Part shown: positions 32,656 through 41,176 of the stretch, piece by piece
Numbering within the stretch: position 1 is the stretch's first letter
How the letters are laid out: every line of letters begins with the position of its first letter
Assembly (NCBI GenBank): GCA_044869955.1
Contig: JBIOYC010000190.1
Span: 1-60,219, forward strand
Direction: 5' to 3'
Length of the DNA stretch: 60,219 nucleotides
Source of the DNA: CALMKX01 sp044869955
GTDB taxonomy: Bacteria; Acidobacteriota; Thermoanaerobaculia; Multivoradales; SZUA-115
Notes under the pieces: model-generated
The model's database searches: none
What the model saw: the letters and a program-made list of their open reading frames with translations, nothing else
What the model was told of the DNA's origin: nothing
Translations under genes and position numbers: made by a program

Positions 32656-35537
32656 AGGCCGGGCTTCGCCTGCTGCAAGCGCTCGAAGATCGCCACCGTC
32701 TCGGGCTCGGGCGCCACGTCGAGCTCTCGCTCGAGGACGGTCACCAGGCGCTTGTAGAGCCGGAGCGCCTCGGCGCGCTCGCCGCTCCGTTCCAGGCAGA
32801 CCATGAGCCGGCGATAGGCGTGCTCGGCCAGGTCGTCGGCCGCGATCCAGCGCCGGTAGAGCGTTGCCGCCCGGGCCGGCTCGTCGGAGGCTTCGAGCGT
32901 GTCGGCCGCGGCCGCCAGGCCCTCGAGGAAGAGCCGCTGGAGCCGCTCGCGCAACGGCAGGTGCCACTCGCCGGCCGCCTCGCCCGCCAGCAGCTCGCCT
33001 CGATACAGTCCCAGCGCCTCCAGCAGGGAGGTCAGGGCCTCGGGCCGGGAGCGCAGCGCGGCCAGCGAGGCGCGGGCCTGAGCCTCGAAGCGGGGCACGT
33101 CGAAGGTGACACCCAGGGCCGGGTCGAGACGGTAGCGCCCGGACTCGGTGCTCACCCATTCGGCTTGGCCGAGGGCAGCCCGCAGGCGGTGCAAGGTGAC
33201 GTGGAAGGAGTTGCGCACCTGGGTGGCGGAGGCTTCGGGCCACAGGGCGAGGCCGATCTCCTCCTTGCTGGCTCCCTCCGGGTGCAGCAGCAGGAAGACC
33301 AGCAGCTCCCGGGTGCGGGCCGAGCTCCAGGCGCCGGAAGAGGGCTCGGCCGCCGAGACCTGGATGGTGAGGGGCCCGAGAGCCGCCACCGTGAGGCGGG
33401 CCGCGGCCGCGGCGGCCGGCGCCGCGGTGAGTGCCGGCGCAGGAGGGCAGAGGGGCGCGGCGTCGGGCCCCGCCGTCAACAGGGTCAGCAGATCCGGGAC
33501 GCCGAGCTCCCGACCCTCGCGCCAGGCTTCCTCGAAGGCCACCTCCCCCAGCGCCTGGCGCAGCGACCGGCAGAGCTCCGAGGTGTCGCTCGCATCCGCT
33601 GCCATCTCGGTCGAGCCGATCTCCAAGGCTCGCTCCTGCCCCGCCGCCGCGAGCTGCGCCGCCAGGCGAGCCTCCCCCAAGTCGCCACACACCAGGGCGA
33701 CCAGCCGCAGGTCTTGCCACACCCCGTAGCGGTCGCCGATCTGGTCGTGGACGGCGAGGCCCCTGGCCAGCAACTGCCGCGCCACCTCGGCATGGCCCTC
33801 CTCCCGTTCCAGCTGGGCCAGCGCGTGGAGGGCATGGCCGACCGTGGTCGGGTGGGCGATCGCGTAGCCGTGGGCGAGGCTGCGCTCCAGACCCTCTCTC
33901 GCCCGGGCCCATTGGCCGAGGGCCTGAGCGATGCGACCCTCCCAGTAGAGGACGAAGCCGGTGAGCGCCGAGGCCGGCAGGGTAGCCATCAGCTCCACGG
34001 CTTCGGTGATGGCCCGATCGGACGCGGCCGGGTCAACCAGCAGGGAGATTCCAGCCATCTGGGAAAGGGCGAAGCTCAACCAGAAGGTGTCCCCCGCCTG
34101 GCGCAGGGCGGCGACCGCCTCCCGCAGGCCGGCGAGGGCCTCGAGGGGTCGGCCGAGGGCGTAGAGGATCACCCCCAGGCCGCTTTGCACCTTGGCCCGC
34201 AGCGGCGGCGAGGACTGCGGGGCCTGCGCCAGGGCGCCCTCCATTCGACCGAGGGCCTCCGACAGCAGGCCGCGGGCGAACCAATACCAGAACAGGGCCG
34301 CCGCCAGCCGCAGCGCCACCTCCGCTCGTTGGCTGCTGGCCAGCGCCCAGTCCCCGGCGGCGCGGAAGTTGTCGTGCTCGAGGTCGACCTCGAGCAGCAA
34401 TGCCGGGGGGTGCGGGCCGGCGAACAGCCGCGGCGCGAAGTGCTCGGCCAGGGCGGTGTAGTGCTCGGCGTGGCGCTCGCGGAGGGCCTCCTCCTCGCCG
34501 GCCGATCTCAGCCGCTCGAGGGCGTACTGTCGGACGGTCTCGAGCAGGCGGTAGCGGGCCTCGCCACCGGTCGGCTCGAGCACGACCAGCGAGCGGTCGA
34601 CCAGTGCCGCGGTGGCGTCGAGCGTCTCGGCCGTGGCCAGCCGGCCGCCCGGGCAGATGGCCTCGACCGCGCCGAGGGTGAAGGAGCCGGTGAACACCGC
34701 CAGCCGCGCCAGCAGCACTCGCTCCCGCTCGGCCAGCAGGCTGAAGCTCCAGTCGATCGTGCCGCGCAGGGTCTTCTGCCGCGGTAGCGAGGTCCGGCCG
34801 CCCTGGGTGAGCAGAGTGAAGGCGTCGTCCAGCCGCGCGGAGAGCTGCTCGACGGTGAGCACCCGGGTGCGTGCGGCGGCCAGCTCCAGGGCCAGCGGCA
34901 GGCCGTCCAGCCGGCGGCAGATCGCGGCCACGGCGGCGGCGTTCTGGTCGGTGACGTGGAAGGCCGGGCCAGCCAGTCGCGCCCTCTCGGCGAAGAACTG
35001 GACAGCCTCCGAGCCGGCGATGGCGGCCGCCGTGGGACGGATGCCTGCCGGCGGCAGGGAGAGGGGTGGCACCAGCCAGAGGCTCTCGCCGGGGATGCCC
35101 AGGGGCTCCCGGCTGGTGGTGAGCACGGAGAGGGACCGGCAGCCCGAGAGCAGGGTCGCCACCAGCGCGGCGCAGCCCTCGACCAGATGCTCGCAGTTGT
35201 CGAGCACCAGCAGCAGCTTGCGTGCCCCCAGCGCCGCCACCAGCGCCTCCCTGGCCGAGAGACCCGGCCCCGGCCGCACGTCCAGGGCCGCCGCCACGTG
35301 GTCGGGCACCAGAGCCGGGTCCGCGAGGGGCGTCAGGTCCACCCACGCCGCGGGCTCCGACTCGGCAGCCGTGAGCCTCGCCGCGAGCTCCAGGGCCAGC
35401 CGGGTCTTGCCGCTGCCACCGGCGCCGGTCAGGGTGACCAGGCGAGCCCTCGCCAGCAGCCCGGAGACCTGCTCGATCTCGGCCCCCCGGCCGACGATCG
35501 GGGAGAGAGGGGTGGGAACGGCAGCGGCGCTCAGCAG
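32652..35537 (-). CDS. NB-ARC/TPR/BTAD transcriptional regulator, cassette 2
   Basis: 961 residues from CTG 35537; a close paralogue of the regulator at 27761-30670 along its whole length. Walker A is GAGGSGKT, Walker B is LLLVLDNCEHL, and both share TSLPRQKTLRGTIDWS. The C-terminal winged helix (LTVAALGPLTIQVS, ELLVFLLLHPEGASKEEIG, from about 714) and BTAD (ending LERELDVAPEPETVAIFERL) follow a TPR-like region. The first GTG in frame (35342) would remove the P-loop and no ATG or TTG precedes it. A GGAGAG site is eight bases before the CTG, and an in-frame TGA is one codon upstream. Its stop codon is part of the heptamer array of its presumed target. Confidence 0.82.
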   Translation of the reverse strand: MLSAAAVPTPLSPIVGRGAEIEQVSGLLARARLVTLTGAGGSGKTRLALELAARLTAAESEPAAWVDLTPLADPALVPDHVAAALDVRPGPGLSAREALVAALGARKLLLVLDNCEHLVEGCAALVATLLSGCRSLSVLTTSREPLGIPGESLWLVPPLSLPPAGIRPTAAAIAGSEAVQFFAERARLAGPAFHVTDQNAAAVAAICRRLDGLPLALELAAARTRVLTVEQLSARLDDAFTLLTQGGRTSLPRQKTLRGTIDWSFSLLAERERVLLARLAVFTGSFTLGAVEAICPGGRLATAETLDATAALVDRSLVVLEPTGGEARYRLLETVRQYALERLRSAGEEEALRERHAEHYTALAEHFAPRLFAGPHPPALLLEVDLEHDNFRAAGDWALASSQRAEVALRLAAALFWYWFARGLLSEALGRMEGALAQAPQSSPPLRAKVQSGLGVILYALGRPLEALAGLREAVAALRQAGDTFWLSFALSQMAGISLLVDPAASDRAITEAVELMATLPASALTGFVLYWEGRIAQALGQWARAREGLERSLAHGYAIAHPTTVGHALHALAQLEREEGHAEVARQLLARGLAVHDQIGDRYGVWQDLRLVALVCGDLGEARLAAQLAAAGQERALEIGSTEMAADASDTSELCRSLRQALGEVAFEEAWREGRELGVPDLLTLLTAGPDAAPLCPPAPALTAAPAAAAAARLTVAALGPLTIQVSAAEPSSGAWSSARTRELLVFLLLHPEGASKEEIGLALWPEASATQVRNSFHVTLHRLRAALGQAEWVSTESGRYRLDPALGVTFDVPRFEAQARASLAALRSRPEALTSLLEALGLYRGELLAGEAAGEWHLPLRERLQRLFLEGLAAAADTLEASDEPARAATLYRRWIAADDLAEHAYRRLMVCLERSGERAEALRLYKRLVTVLERELDVAPEPETVAIFERLQQAKPGL

Positions 35538-35579
35538 GGCTCAGGCTCTCCGGATGGTGGGGACGACCAGCGTTGGCGG

Positions 35580-35608
35580 ATTCTCGAAGGCCGTGGAGGA
35601 GGTGTCAA
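35580..35608 (-). promoter_or_regulatory. Promoter of regulator 2
   Basis: TTGACA (35608-35603), 17 bases, GAGAAT (35585-35580). The TGA of the -35 box is the stop codon of the upstream gene (35605-37161), so the promoter is built into the 3' end of that gene. Same design as the promoter of regulator 1. Confidence 0.72.
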
Positions 35609-37161
35609 CCGGTGGCGGCCACCGCCCCGGGAGCCACCAGGGCTCCCGAAACCGCGGCCAGGGTGCGCAGCTCGAGTTGGTGGAGGCCCGGGTCGAGGGG
35701 CCTCGCCAGAAGTAGCTCGGTCTGTCCGGGCCGGACGGCGGCGAGGGCCGCCCGGCTGCCGTCCAGGACCAGCTCGACGGCGGCACCTTCCGGGGGCACT
35801 CGGTCGAGCGCGATGCGCAGGCCGGGGGTGCGCCGGCCGACCGGCACCCGGGTGACGAAGCGCCCTTCCTGGAGCCGCCAGCCTGAGGGCGTCTGGGCCG
35901 GCAGCGCCGGGAAGCCCAGACGGACCGCCGTGATGGCCACGAGGGGAGCGAGAGCCGGGTCCGCCTCGGCGGCGAGCAGGGCCTCGCGAGCGCCGGCGCG
36001 GTCTCCACGTTCGGCGAGGCGCCGGGCCTTGAGCAGCCAGTAGGGAGCCCAGGCGCGCGGGTTCGGGCTGCGGCTGCGCCGTTCGGCGAGCTCCGCCGCC
36101 GGCAGGTCGTTGGCGGCCAGGCTGGCCAGGGCGGCGAGGGGCTCGGGCGTCGCCTGGAGGGCGAAGGCCAGGCGCTCGAAGGCCTCTCCCGGCAGGGCAG
36201 CACGGCCGGCGAGCTCGAGATCGAGCCCCCAGCGCGCCCAGCTCTCGAGCGCGGCGGTGGTCTCGGGCCCCACCGGACCGGGAGGCAGCGCGGCCATGGC
36301 CCGGCTGAAGAGTGGCGCGAATCGGCCGTCGACCGGCATCTCGGCGAGCACGCCGAGCAGCAGGGGGCGTGCCGCGGCGCCCCGGCCGGCGGCTTCCCCG
36401 ACCACCGCCCCGAGGCGGCGCTCGAGGGAGGCGGCGCGGCCCTCCTCCACCCGGCACCAGGCTCGCCAGTCCCGCTTCAAACCGAAGAGCTGGAAGAGCT
36501 TGGCCCAGGCCCTGGGGTCGTCCGGCATGGGTGCCAGGGCGTTGTCGAGGTCGGGCTCGACGGCCAGCCAGGGCTGGATGACCTGATCGAAGGAGGACGG
36601 ATCCTCGAGCGCCGCGGCCACCAGCCGGCGGGCCTCGGCCTTCTTCGCCGCGGGCAGGAAGGCCCACAGCTCGAGGTAGGCCATGGCGAGGAAGCGACCG
36701 GGGTCGCGGCGGGCGGGCGCCAGGCCGAGCGCCCCGGCGAGGGGCTTTTCCCACGCCTGGGGCTCGGTCAGCAGGCGGCTGTCGCGGGCGAGGGAGCGCC
36801 CGAGGTAGACCGCGGCGCCTTCGAGCATCGCCGCCTCCCAGCTGGCGGGGGCCCGGCGCCGGGCCGTGGTGGCGGCGGTGAGGGCGGCCTCCACGCGCTG
36901 GCGCTGCAGCCCGGGGCGCTGCCCCGACGACAGCTCGCGCACGGTGCGGGCGAGCAGCAGTCGGGCGAGGTCACGGCCGAGGAGCACGGGGTCCCCCGTG
37001 TGCACCAGACGCTCGCTCTCGCGGTCGCCGGCGCCGAGCAGGACCCGCGCACTCTCGGTCGCCTGCCGTCGCTCGGCGCGAAAGGTCGCGAACGTCAGGA
37101 CCGAGACGACCGCGAGGCCGAGGGAGAGGACGACCAGGGCGAAACGAGTGCGGGGGCTCAT
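35605..37161 (-). CDS. Membrane-anchored helical-repeat protein of unknown function
   Basis: 518 residues. One N-terminal TM segment (FALVVLSLGLAVVSVLTFATF, about 7-27), then a long Ala/Leu/Arg-rich helical region with TPR-like pairs (AYLELWAFLPAAKKAEARRL, YWLLKARRLAERGDRAGARE). A beta-rich C-terminal domain of about 110 residues follows (FVTRVPVGRRTPGLRIALD, GAAVELVLDGSRAALAAV). No family is recognised. It is transcribed divergently from the EPS nucleotidyltransferase gene (62-base gap) and may belong to the second polysaccharide group. The ATG at 37161 is chosen because the hydrophobic anchor follows at once; the frame to 37722 is a shadow. Confidence 0.65.
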   Translation of the reverse strand: MSPRTRFALVVLSLGLAVVSVLTFATFRAERRQATESARVLLGAGDRESERLVHTGDPVLLGRDLARLLLARTVRELSSGQRPGLQRQRVEAALTAATTARRRAPASWEAAMLEGAAVYLGRSLARDSRLLTEPQAWEKPLAGALGLAPARRDPGRFLAMAYLELWAFLPAAKKAEARRLVAAALEDPSSFDQVIQPWLAVEPDLDNALAPMPDDPRAWAKLFQLFGLKRDWRAWCRVEEGRAASLERRLGAVVGEAAGRGAAARPLLLGVLAEMPVDGRFAPLFSRAMAALPPGPVGPETTAALESWARWGLDLELAGRAALPGEAFERLAFALQATPEPLAALASLAANDLPAAELAERRSRSPNPRAWAPYWLLKARRLAERGDRAGAREALLAAEADPALAPLVAITAVRLGFPALPAQTPSGWRLQEGRFVTRVPVGRRTPGLRIALDRVPPEGAAVELVLDGSRAALAAVRPGQTELLLARPLDPGLHQLELRTLAAVSGALVAPGAVAATG

Positions 37162-37211
37162 GGGAGAGGACGCCAGGATAGCAGCCCGCAGAGGCTCCCC
37201 GGGCGCTGGAG

Positions 37212-37217
37212 TATCCT
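37212..37217 (+). promoter_or_regulatory. -10 box of a probably leaderless transcript
   Basis: TATCCT ends six bases before the ATG at 37224. Transcription from it would start at or beside the ATG. There is no Shine-Dalgarno sequence in between and no clear -35 box. Confidence 0.45.
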
Positions 37218-37223
37218 GCCCAC

Positions 37224-38438
37224 ATGGTCCGCGGACTGCGTTTCCGCCCCCCCCGGACCCCGTGGTCGGCGCCGCTGGCCTGGGTCCTCGGGCGGGCTTG
37301 GGGTCCTCCCGAGGGAGCCCTGGAAGCTCCCGGAGATCCCGCGGAGGCGCTGAGCCTCGCCCGCCGTCTCGACCTCTCGGCGCGCATCGCCGCCCGGCTC
37401 GGTGCCGAGCGGTTGGAGGCCGAGCTGGGCACCGAGGCCGCCGAGGCGATGCGGCGGGATCGCCTGGGGGCGGCGGCGGTGGAGCTGGGCTGGCTGGCCC
37501 TGGCAAGGGAGGTGGCGCGGGTGGGGGCGGCGGCCGGGGTGCCGGTGGTCTTCCTGAAGTCGATGGCCCTGCGCCTCGCCGGACGGCTCGAGGATGGCAG
37601 CCGCCTCGCCTCGGACCTCGACGTCCTGGTGCCGCCGGCGAGCGCGGCGGCCTTCGTCGAGAGCCTGCTGGCCGGCGGCTTCCGGGCCGGTTCCGGCTCC
37701 GGCTACGAGCACCACCTGCCACCCCTCTTCTCCCTCGGGGGCATGGCCCTGGAGGTTCACACCCGGCTCCTGGGCGTGCACCTGGGCCGCCGCCGGGCCT
37801 CGGCGGAGGTGGCGGACCTCGCCGTCGCCGGCCAGCTCGAGCCCCTCGAGAGCTTCCAAGGGGAGAGCTTCGTGCCGGCGCCGCCCGCCCTGGCCGCCCA
37901 TCTCCTGGTGCACGCCCTCGCCCAGCACGGTTTCGCCCCCCAGGCCTACCCGACCTTGCGCTGGATCGGTGACCTCGCCGACCTCGGCTTTCCGCAGCGC
38001 ACGGGGCCGCTCGGCGAGCTGGTCCAGCACACCCGGGGTGCGCTGCCGGCGATCGAGGTCGAGGGGGCCGTGCGGCTGGTGCGGCGGCTGGTGGCAGGGG
38101 ACCTCGGCCCTCTCGTCGAGGCGCCCGGAGATTCGGTCGAGGCCACCCTGCTGCACCATGGCCTGGCCGGAGCTCTCGATCCGGACTACGGCCCGTCCTT
38201 GCGCTTTCGCGACCTCGGCCGCCCGCTCACCGACCGCGGCCGTCTGGCGGGCCTGGCTGCCACCCTGGGCCGCGCGGTCTTCCCCTCCGCGGCCGAGCTG
38301 GACCAGATCTATGGCACCCGCGGCGGCACCCTGGGTCGTTTCGGCCGGCGCCTGGCCCGTCCCTTCGACCTCGCCGCCCGCGCGGCCCTCTACGCTCACA
38401 GCCGCTGGCGCCTGCGTCGCCGGGAGCGAGGCAGCTGA
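37224..38438 (+). CDS. EPS-associated nucleotidyltransferase family protein
   Basis: 404 residues. The central motif VVFLKSMALRLAGRLEDGSR followed by LASDLDVLVPP (about 112-140) is the G/S-x...DxD signature of the uncharacterised nucleotidyltransferase family NTP_transf_5 (Pol-beta-like fold), which recurs in exosortase and EPS clusters. Its reaction is not established. Downstream parts are helical (PALAAHLLVHALAQHGF, TLRWIGDLADLGF). It is followed 29 bases later by an O-antigen ligase-like gene. Confidence 0.72.
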   Translation: MVRGLRFRPPRTPWSAPLAWVLGRAWGPPEGALEAPGDPAEALSLARRLDLSARIAARLGAERLEAELGTEAAEAMRRDRLGAAAVELGWLALAREVARVGAAAGVPVVFLKSMALRLAGRLEDGSRLASDLDVLVPPASAAAFVESLLAGGFRAGSGSGYEHHLPPLFSLGGMALEVHTRLLGVHLGRRRASAEVADLAVAGQLEPLESFQGESFVPAPPALAAHLLVHALAQHGFAPQAYPTLRWIGDLADLGFPQRTGPLGELVQHTRGALPAIEVEGAVRLVRRLVAGDLGPLVEAPGDSVEATLLHHGLAGALDPDYGPSLRFRDLGRPLTDRGRLAGLAATLGRAVFPSAAELDQIYGTRGGTLGRFGRRLARPFDLAARAALYAHSRWRLRRRERGS

Positions 38439-38467
38439 TAAAGTCTCGCCTCCCCGAGCCGACCGCG

Positions 38468-39850
38468 ATGAGCAAGAAGAGCCGCGCCGCGCCCAACCCC
38501 GCCGCTCCCGTTCCTGCCGCCACCCGCCGGACGCCGTGGGACGAGCGAGTCGCCTTCGGCCTGGTGGCCCTGCTGGTCGTCGCCAGCCCGCTCGCGATGT
38601 GGGCGGACGCCAAGGACCCCTTCCGTCTCCCCAAGCTGCTCATCGCCGCCGTCCTCGGCGTCGCCTCCCTGCTGGCCCTGTCCTGCGGCCGGGGGCTCGC
38701 CGAGAAGTGGGACGTGCCCGGTCTGCTCCGCCGGGCGGTCGTGCGGGCGCTGCTGCCCTTCGTGGTGGTGGCGGCGGCGAGCTGGCTCTGGACGCAGCAC
38801 CGTGCCTACGTCGGCGAAGGCCTGATCGACCTGGTGGTCGGCGCCTCCTGCCTGGTGGGCTGGAGCCTGGCTTTCGCCGGCGACCGCCTGCGCCGCCTGC
38901 TCGAGCTGACCTTCTGGCCCGCCCTGCTGCTCTCGGTGGTGGCGGTGCTGCAGTACCTCGACGTCTGGGAGCCGCTGCGCTTCGCCCAGGGGGAGGAGAC
39001 CCATCGCCTCGGGGTGACCGGCTTCGCCGGCAACCCGGGAGACCTCGGCTCCTTCCTGGTGCTGCCCAGCCTGCTGGCCCAGGCTCAGCTGGCCCGACTC
39101 GGCCGGGCCGGGCTCCGGCGTCCCGCCGCCTGGCTCGCCGCCGGCACGCTGGTGCTGGCGGGGCTCGCCATCGTGACCACCCAGAGCCTGACCGCCGTGG
39201 CCGGCCTCGGTGTCGGCACGGTGGTGCTCTGGGCCCTGGTGCTGCCGCGGCGCCAGGCCTTGGCGATCGCCGGTGGCGGCGCCATCCTGGCCCTCCTCGC
39301 CCTGCTCGCGGTGGCCCCCCTGCGAGAGCGGGTGGTGGAGAAGTGGGGGGACCTGACCTCGGGCAAGATCAACCGCCTCCTGACCGGCCGTCTCGACGGC
39401 TGGCGCGCCGCTCTCTGGATGTTCGAGCAGGCGCCCGTCGCCGGCGTCGGCTTCGGGGCCTACCAGGCGTGCTTCGGCGACGCGCGGTTGGCGCTGGTGG
39501 ACCAGGGGGTGGAGTTCTTCCGCTCGCAGGAGACGCCGGTCTTCGCCAACGCCCACAATGAGTACCTGGAGGTGGCGGCGGAGGGCGGGGTGCTCGGCCT
39601 GGCGGCCCTCGGCTGGGGGCTGTGGGTGCTCGCGGGCAGCTTGCGCCGCTGGCGACCGCGCGCAGCCGCGGATCCCGAGCGAGGAGCCGACTCCGGGCGT
39701 AGGGCAGATCGGGCCCTGGCCTGGGCGGGCCTCGTCACCCTGGCGGTGATGGCCCTCACCTTCTTCCAGTTCCGCATCGCCCTGACCGGCTTCCCCTCGC
39801 TGCTCTTCCTGGCCTGGGTCTTCCGCTCCGCGGAGGAGGCGGGAGCATGA
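38468..39850 (+). CDS. O-antigen ligase-like membrane protein
   Basis: 460 residues with about eleven TM helices. A basic N-terminus (MSKKSRAAPNPA) is followed by ERVAFGLVALLVVASPLAMW. Family features are GVTGFAGNPGDLGSFLVLPS and the long external loop ending ETPVFANAHNEYLEVAAEGG, which carries the H-N-E-Y-L motif of the Wzy_C ligase domain (around residue 360). It is the third polymerase/ligase-like protein in the window. It overlaps the small TPR gene by four bases (ATGA). Confidence 0.82.
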   Translation: MSKKSRAAPNPAAPVPAATRRTPWDERVAFGLVALLVVASPLAMWADAKDPFRLPKLLIAAVLGVASLLALSCGRGLAEKWDVPGLLRRAVVRALLPFVVVAAASWLWTQHRAYVGEGLIDLVVGASCLVGWSLAFAGDRLRRLLELTFWPALLLSVVAVLQYLDVWEPLRFAQGEETHRLGVTGFAGNPGDLGSFLVLPSLLAQAQLARLGRAGLRRPAAWLAAGTLVLAGLAIVTTQSLTAVAGLGVGTVVLWALVLPRRQALAIAGGGAILALLALLAVAPLRERVVEKWGDLTSGKINRLLTGRLDGWRAALWMFEQAPVAGVGFGAYQACFGDARLALVDQGVEFFRSQETPVFANAHNEYLEVAAEGGVLGLAALGWGLWVLAGSLRRWRPRAAADPERGADSGRRADRALAWAGLVTLAVMALTFFQFRIALTGFPSLLFLAWVFRSAEEAGA

Positions 39851-40350
39851 ACGGGCGCGTCGCGGTCTGGACCCTGCGGCTGCTGCTGCTGGCCCTGCTG
39901 GTCGGGGTGACGATCCGGGGGCGGGACCGGCTGGGAGCGAGCGTGCTGCTCCAGCGCGCCGAGCTGTGGAGCTGGGAGGCCATGCGACTGGGCGAGGCTC
40001 GGACGAACATCTTGCGGGCGAACCTCGCGTTGCTGCGCCGGGCCGCCGAGCTGGACCCGGTCGAGCCGGGCATCCCGCTGGCGAGCGGCAGCGTCCACCT
40101 GCTGCTGGGCGGTCCGGCGGTGGCGATCGACTTCTACGAGCAGTCCCTCGCCCTCGAGAAGAGACCGGAGACCTACCTGAACCTCGGCCGGGCCCAGCTC
40201 GCCCTGGGGCGCGAGGAGGAGGCCCGGGCGAGCTTCGACCTGGCGCTCAAGCTCGACCCCCTGCTCAAATCCCAGGTGCCAGCCCCATTTCGAGCCGGTC
40301 CGGGCACTATCGAAGGGGAGGCGCGGGAAACCACGCCGGGTTCTCCGTAG
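39847..40350 (+). CDS. Small membrane-anchored TPR protein
   Basis: 167 residues: an N-terminal TM helix (VWTLRLLLLALLVGVTIRG) and then two to three TPRs (LLRRAAELDPVEPGIPLASG, AIDFYEQSLALEKRPETYLN and LGRAQLALGREEEARASFDL). Such small TPR proteins commonly follow Wzy_C ligases and may help organise the polymerising complex. It is translationally coupled to the ligase (ATGA overlap). Confidence 0.75.
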   Translation: MNGRVAVWTLRLLLLALLVGVTIRGRDRLGASVLLQRAELWSWEAMRLGEARTNILRANLALLRRAAELDPVEPGIPLASGSVHLLLGGPAVAIDFYEQSLALEKRPETYLNLGRAQLALGREEEARASFDLALKLDPLLKSQVPAPFRAGPGTIEGEARETTPGSP

Positions 40351-40382
40351 TACGGTACTAGAGACGATCACCCGAGCCAGCG

Positions 40383-41171
40383 ATGTCAAATCCCGACCGT
40401 CCCCGAGCGTCATCACGAGCGAAGCCGAGGGATCTCCACGGCGGCCGGTGCGGCTGGATGCTGGCCCTGGCGCTCTGCGGGCTGGCCGCCGCCCACGCTG
40501 AGGCGAAGCCCCAGCGCCCCCTGCGTCCCGGGCTGGTGGAGGTGATCTCTCCCTCGCCCGGCGCGGCGCTCGTCGCGGGAGAGGATCTGCTCATCGCCTG
40601 GCGAGCCGCGAGGCCCGGAGCTGAAGTCCTCCACGAATGGGAGGCATTCCTCTCCCTGGACGACGGTGCCAGCTACCCGGTGCGCCTCACTCCCCACCTC
40701 GATGCCGACGTCACCTCCTTTGCCGTTCGGCTGCCCGAGGTGGCCACGACCGAAGCCCGCCTGCTGCTGCGGTTCGGAGACGACGAGGTGGAGTGGGAGC
40801 TGCCGCTGCCCTTTGCCCTCGAGATCGGTCCCGCGCTCCTGCCCTCCGAGCCCACCCGCCGCGTCGAGCGGAGCGCCGGCGAGCCCGCTCGGCCGGGCCT
40901 CGCCGGGGTGACCCGCTGGCTCGAAGGCACCGGCCGTGGCCGCGACCTGGTCGAGATCGTGGTGGTCGAGGAGGACCTCGGCTCCCGCCTGACGCCGTGG
41001 CAGGTGCCCGTGGGCCTCGAGCTCACGGGCGACCGGCCCTCGCCACCGGAACTGCCCCAGGTCCTCGAGGGCCTCCGCCGCCTCGAGCCCGAGCCGCGGC
41101 CCCTGCCTTTGCCCTTGGGCCCTTCGAGTCTCGTCGACCCCCGTCTCGCCACCTGCCGGTTCAACGAGTGA
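40383..41171 (+). CDS. Exported Ig-like domain protein, unknown function
   Basis: 262 residues from ATG 40383, or 237 from ATG 40458. The second start gives an immediate signal peptide (MLALALCGLAAAHAEA). The first adds 25 residues (containing SSRAKPRDLH) that are encoded by a copy of the dispersed repeat at 40409-40437, so the shorter form may be the original gene. The mature part has a beta-sandwich look (VEVISPSPGAALVAGEDLLI, ATTEARLLLRFGDDEVEWEL). No family recognised and neither start has a strong ribosome site. Confidence 0.6.
   Translation: MSNPDRPRASSRAKPRDLHGGRCGWMLALALCGLAAAHAEAKPQRPLRPGLVEVISPSPGAALVAGEDLLIAWRAARPGAEVLHEWEAFLSLDDGASYPVRLTPHLDADVTSFAVRLPEVATTEARLLLRFGDDEVEWELPLPFALEIGPALLPSEPTRRVERSAGEPARPGLAGVTRWLEGTGRGRDLVEIVVVEEDLGSRLTPWQVPVGLELTGDRPSPPELPQVLEGLRRLEPEPRPLPLPLGPSSLVDPRLATCRFNE
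40409..40437 (+). repeat. Dispersed repeat copy forming the start of a gene
   Basis: GTCATCACGAGCGAAGCCGA followed by GGGATCTCC. The same family as the arms of the inverted repeat at 5069-5306 (GTCATCCCGA...GGGATCTCC). It lies in frame at the 5' end of the 40383-41171 gene. Confidence 0.65.
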
Positions 41172-41176
41172 GCCCC

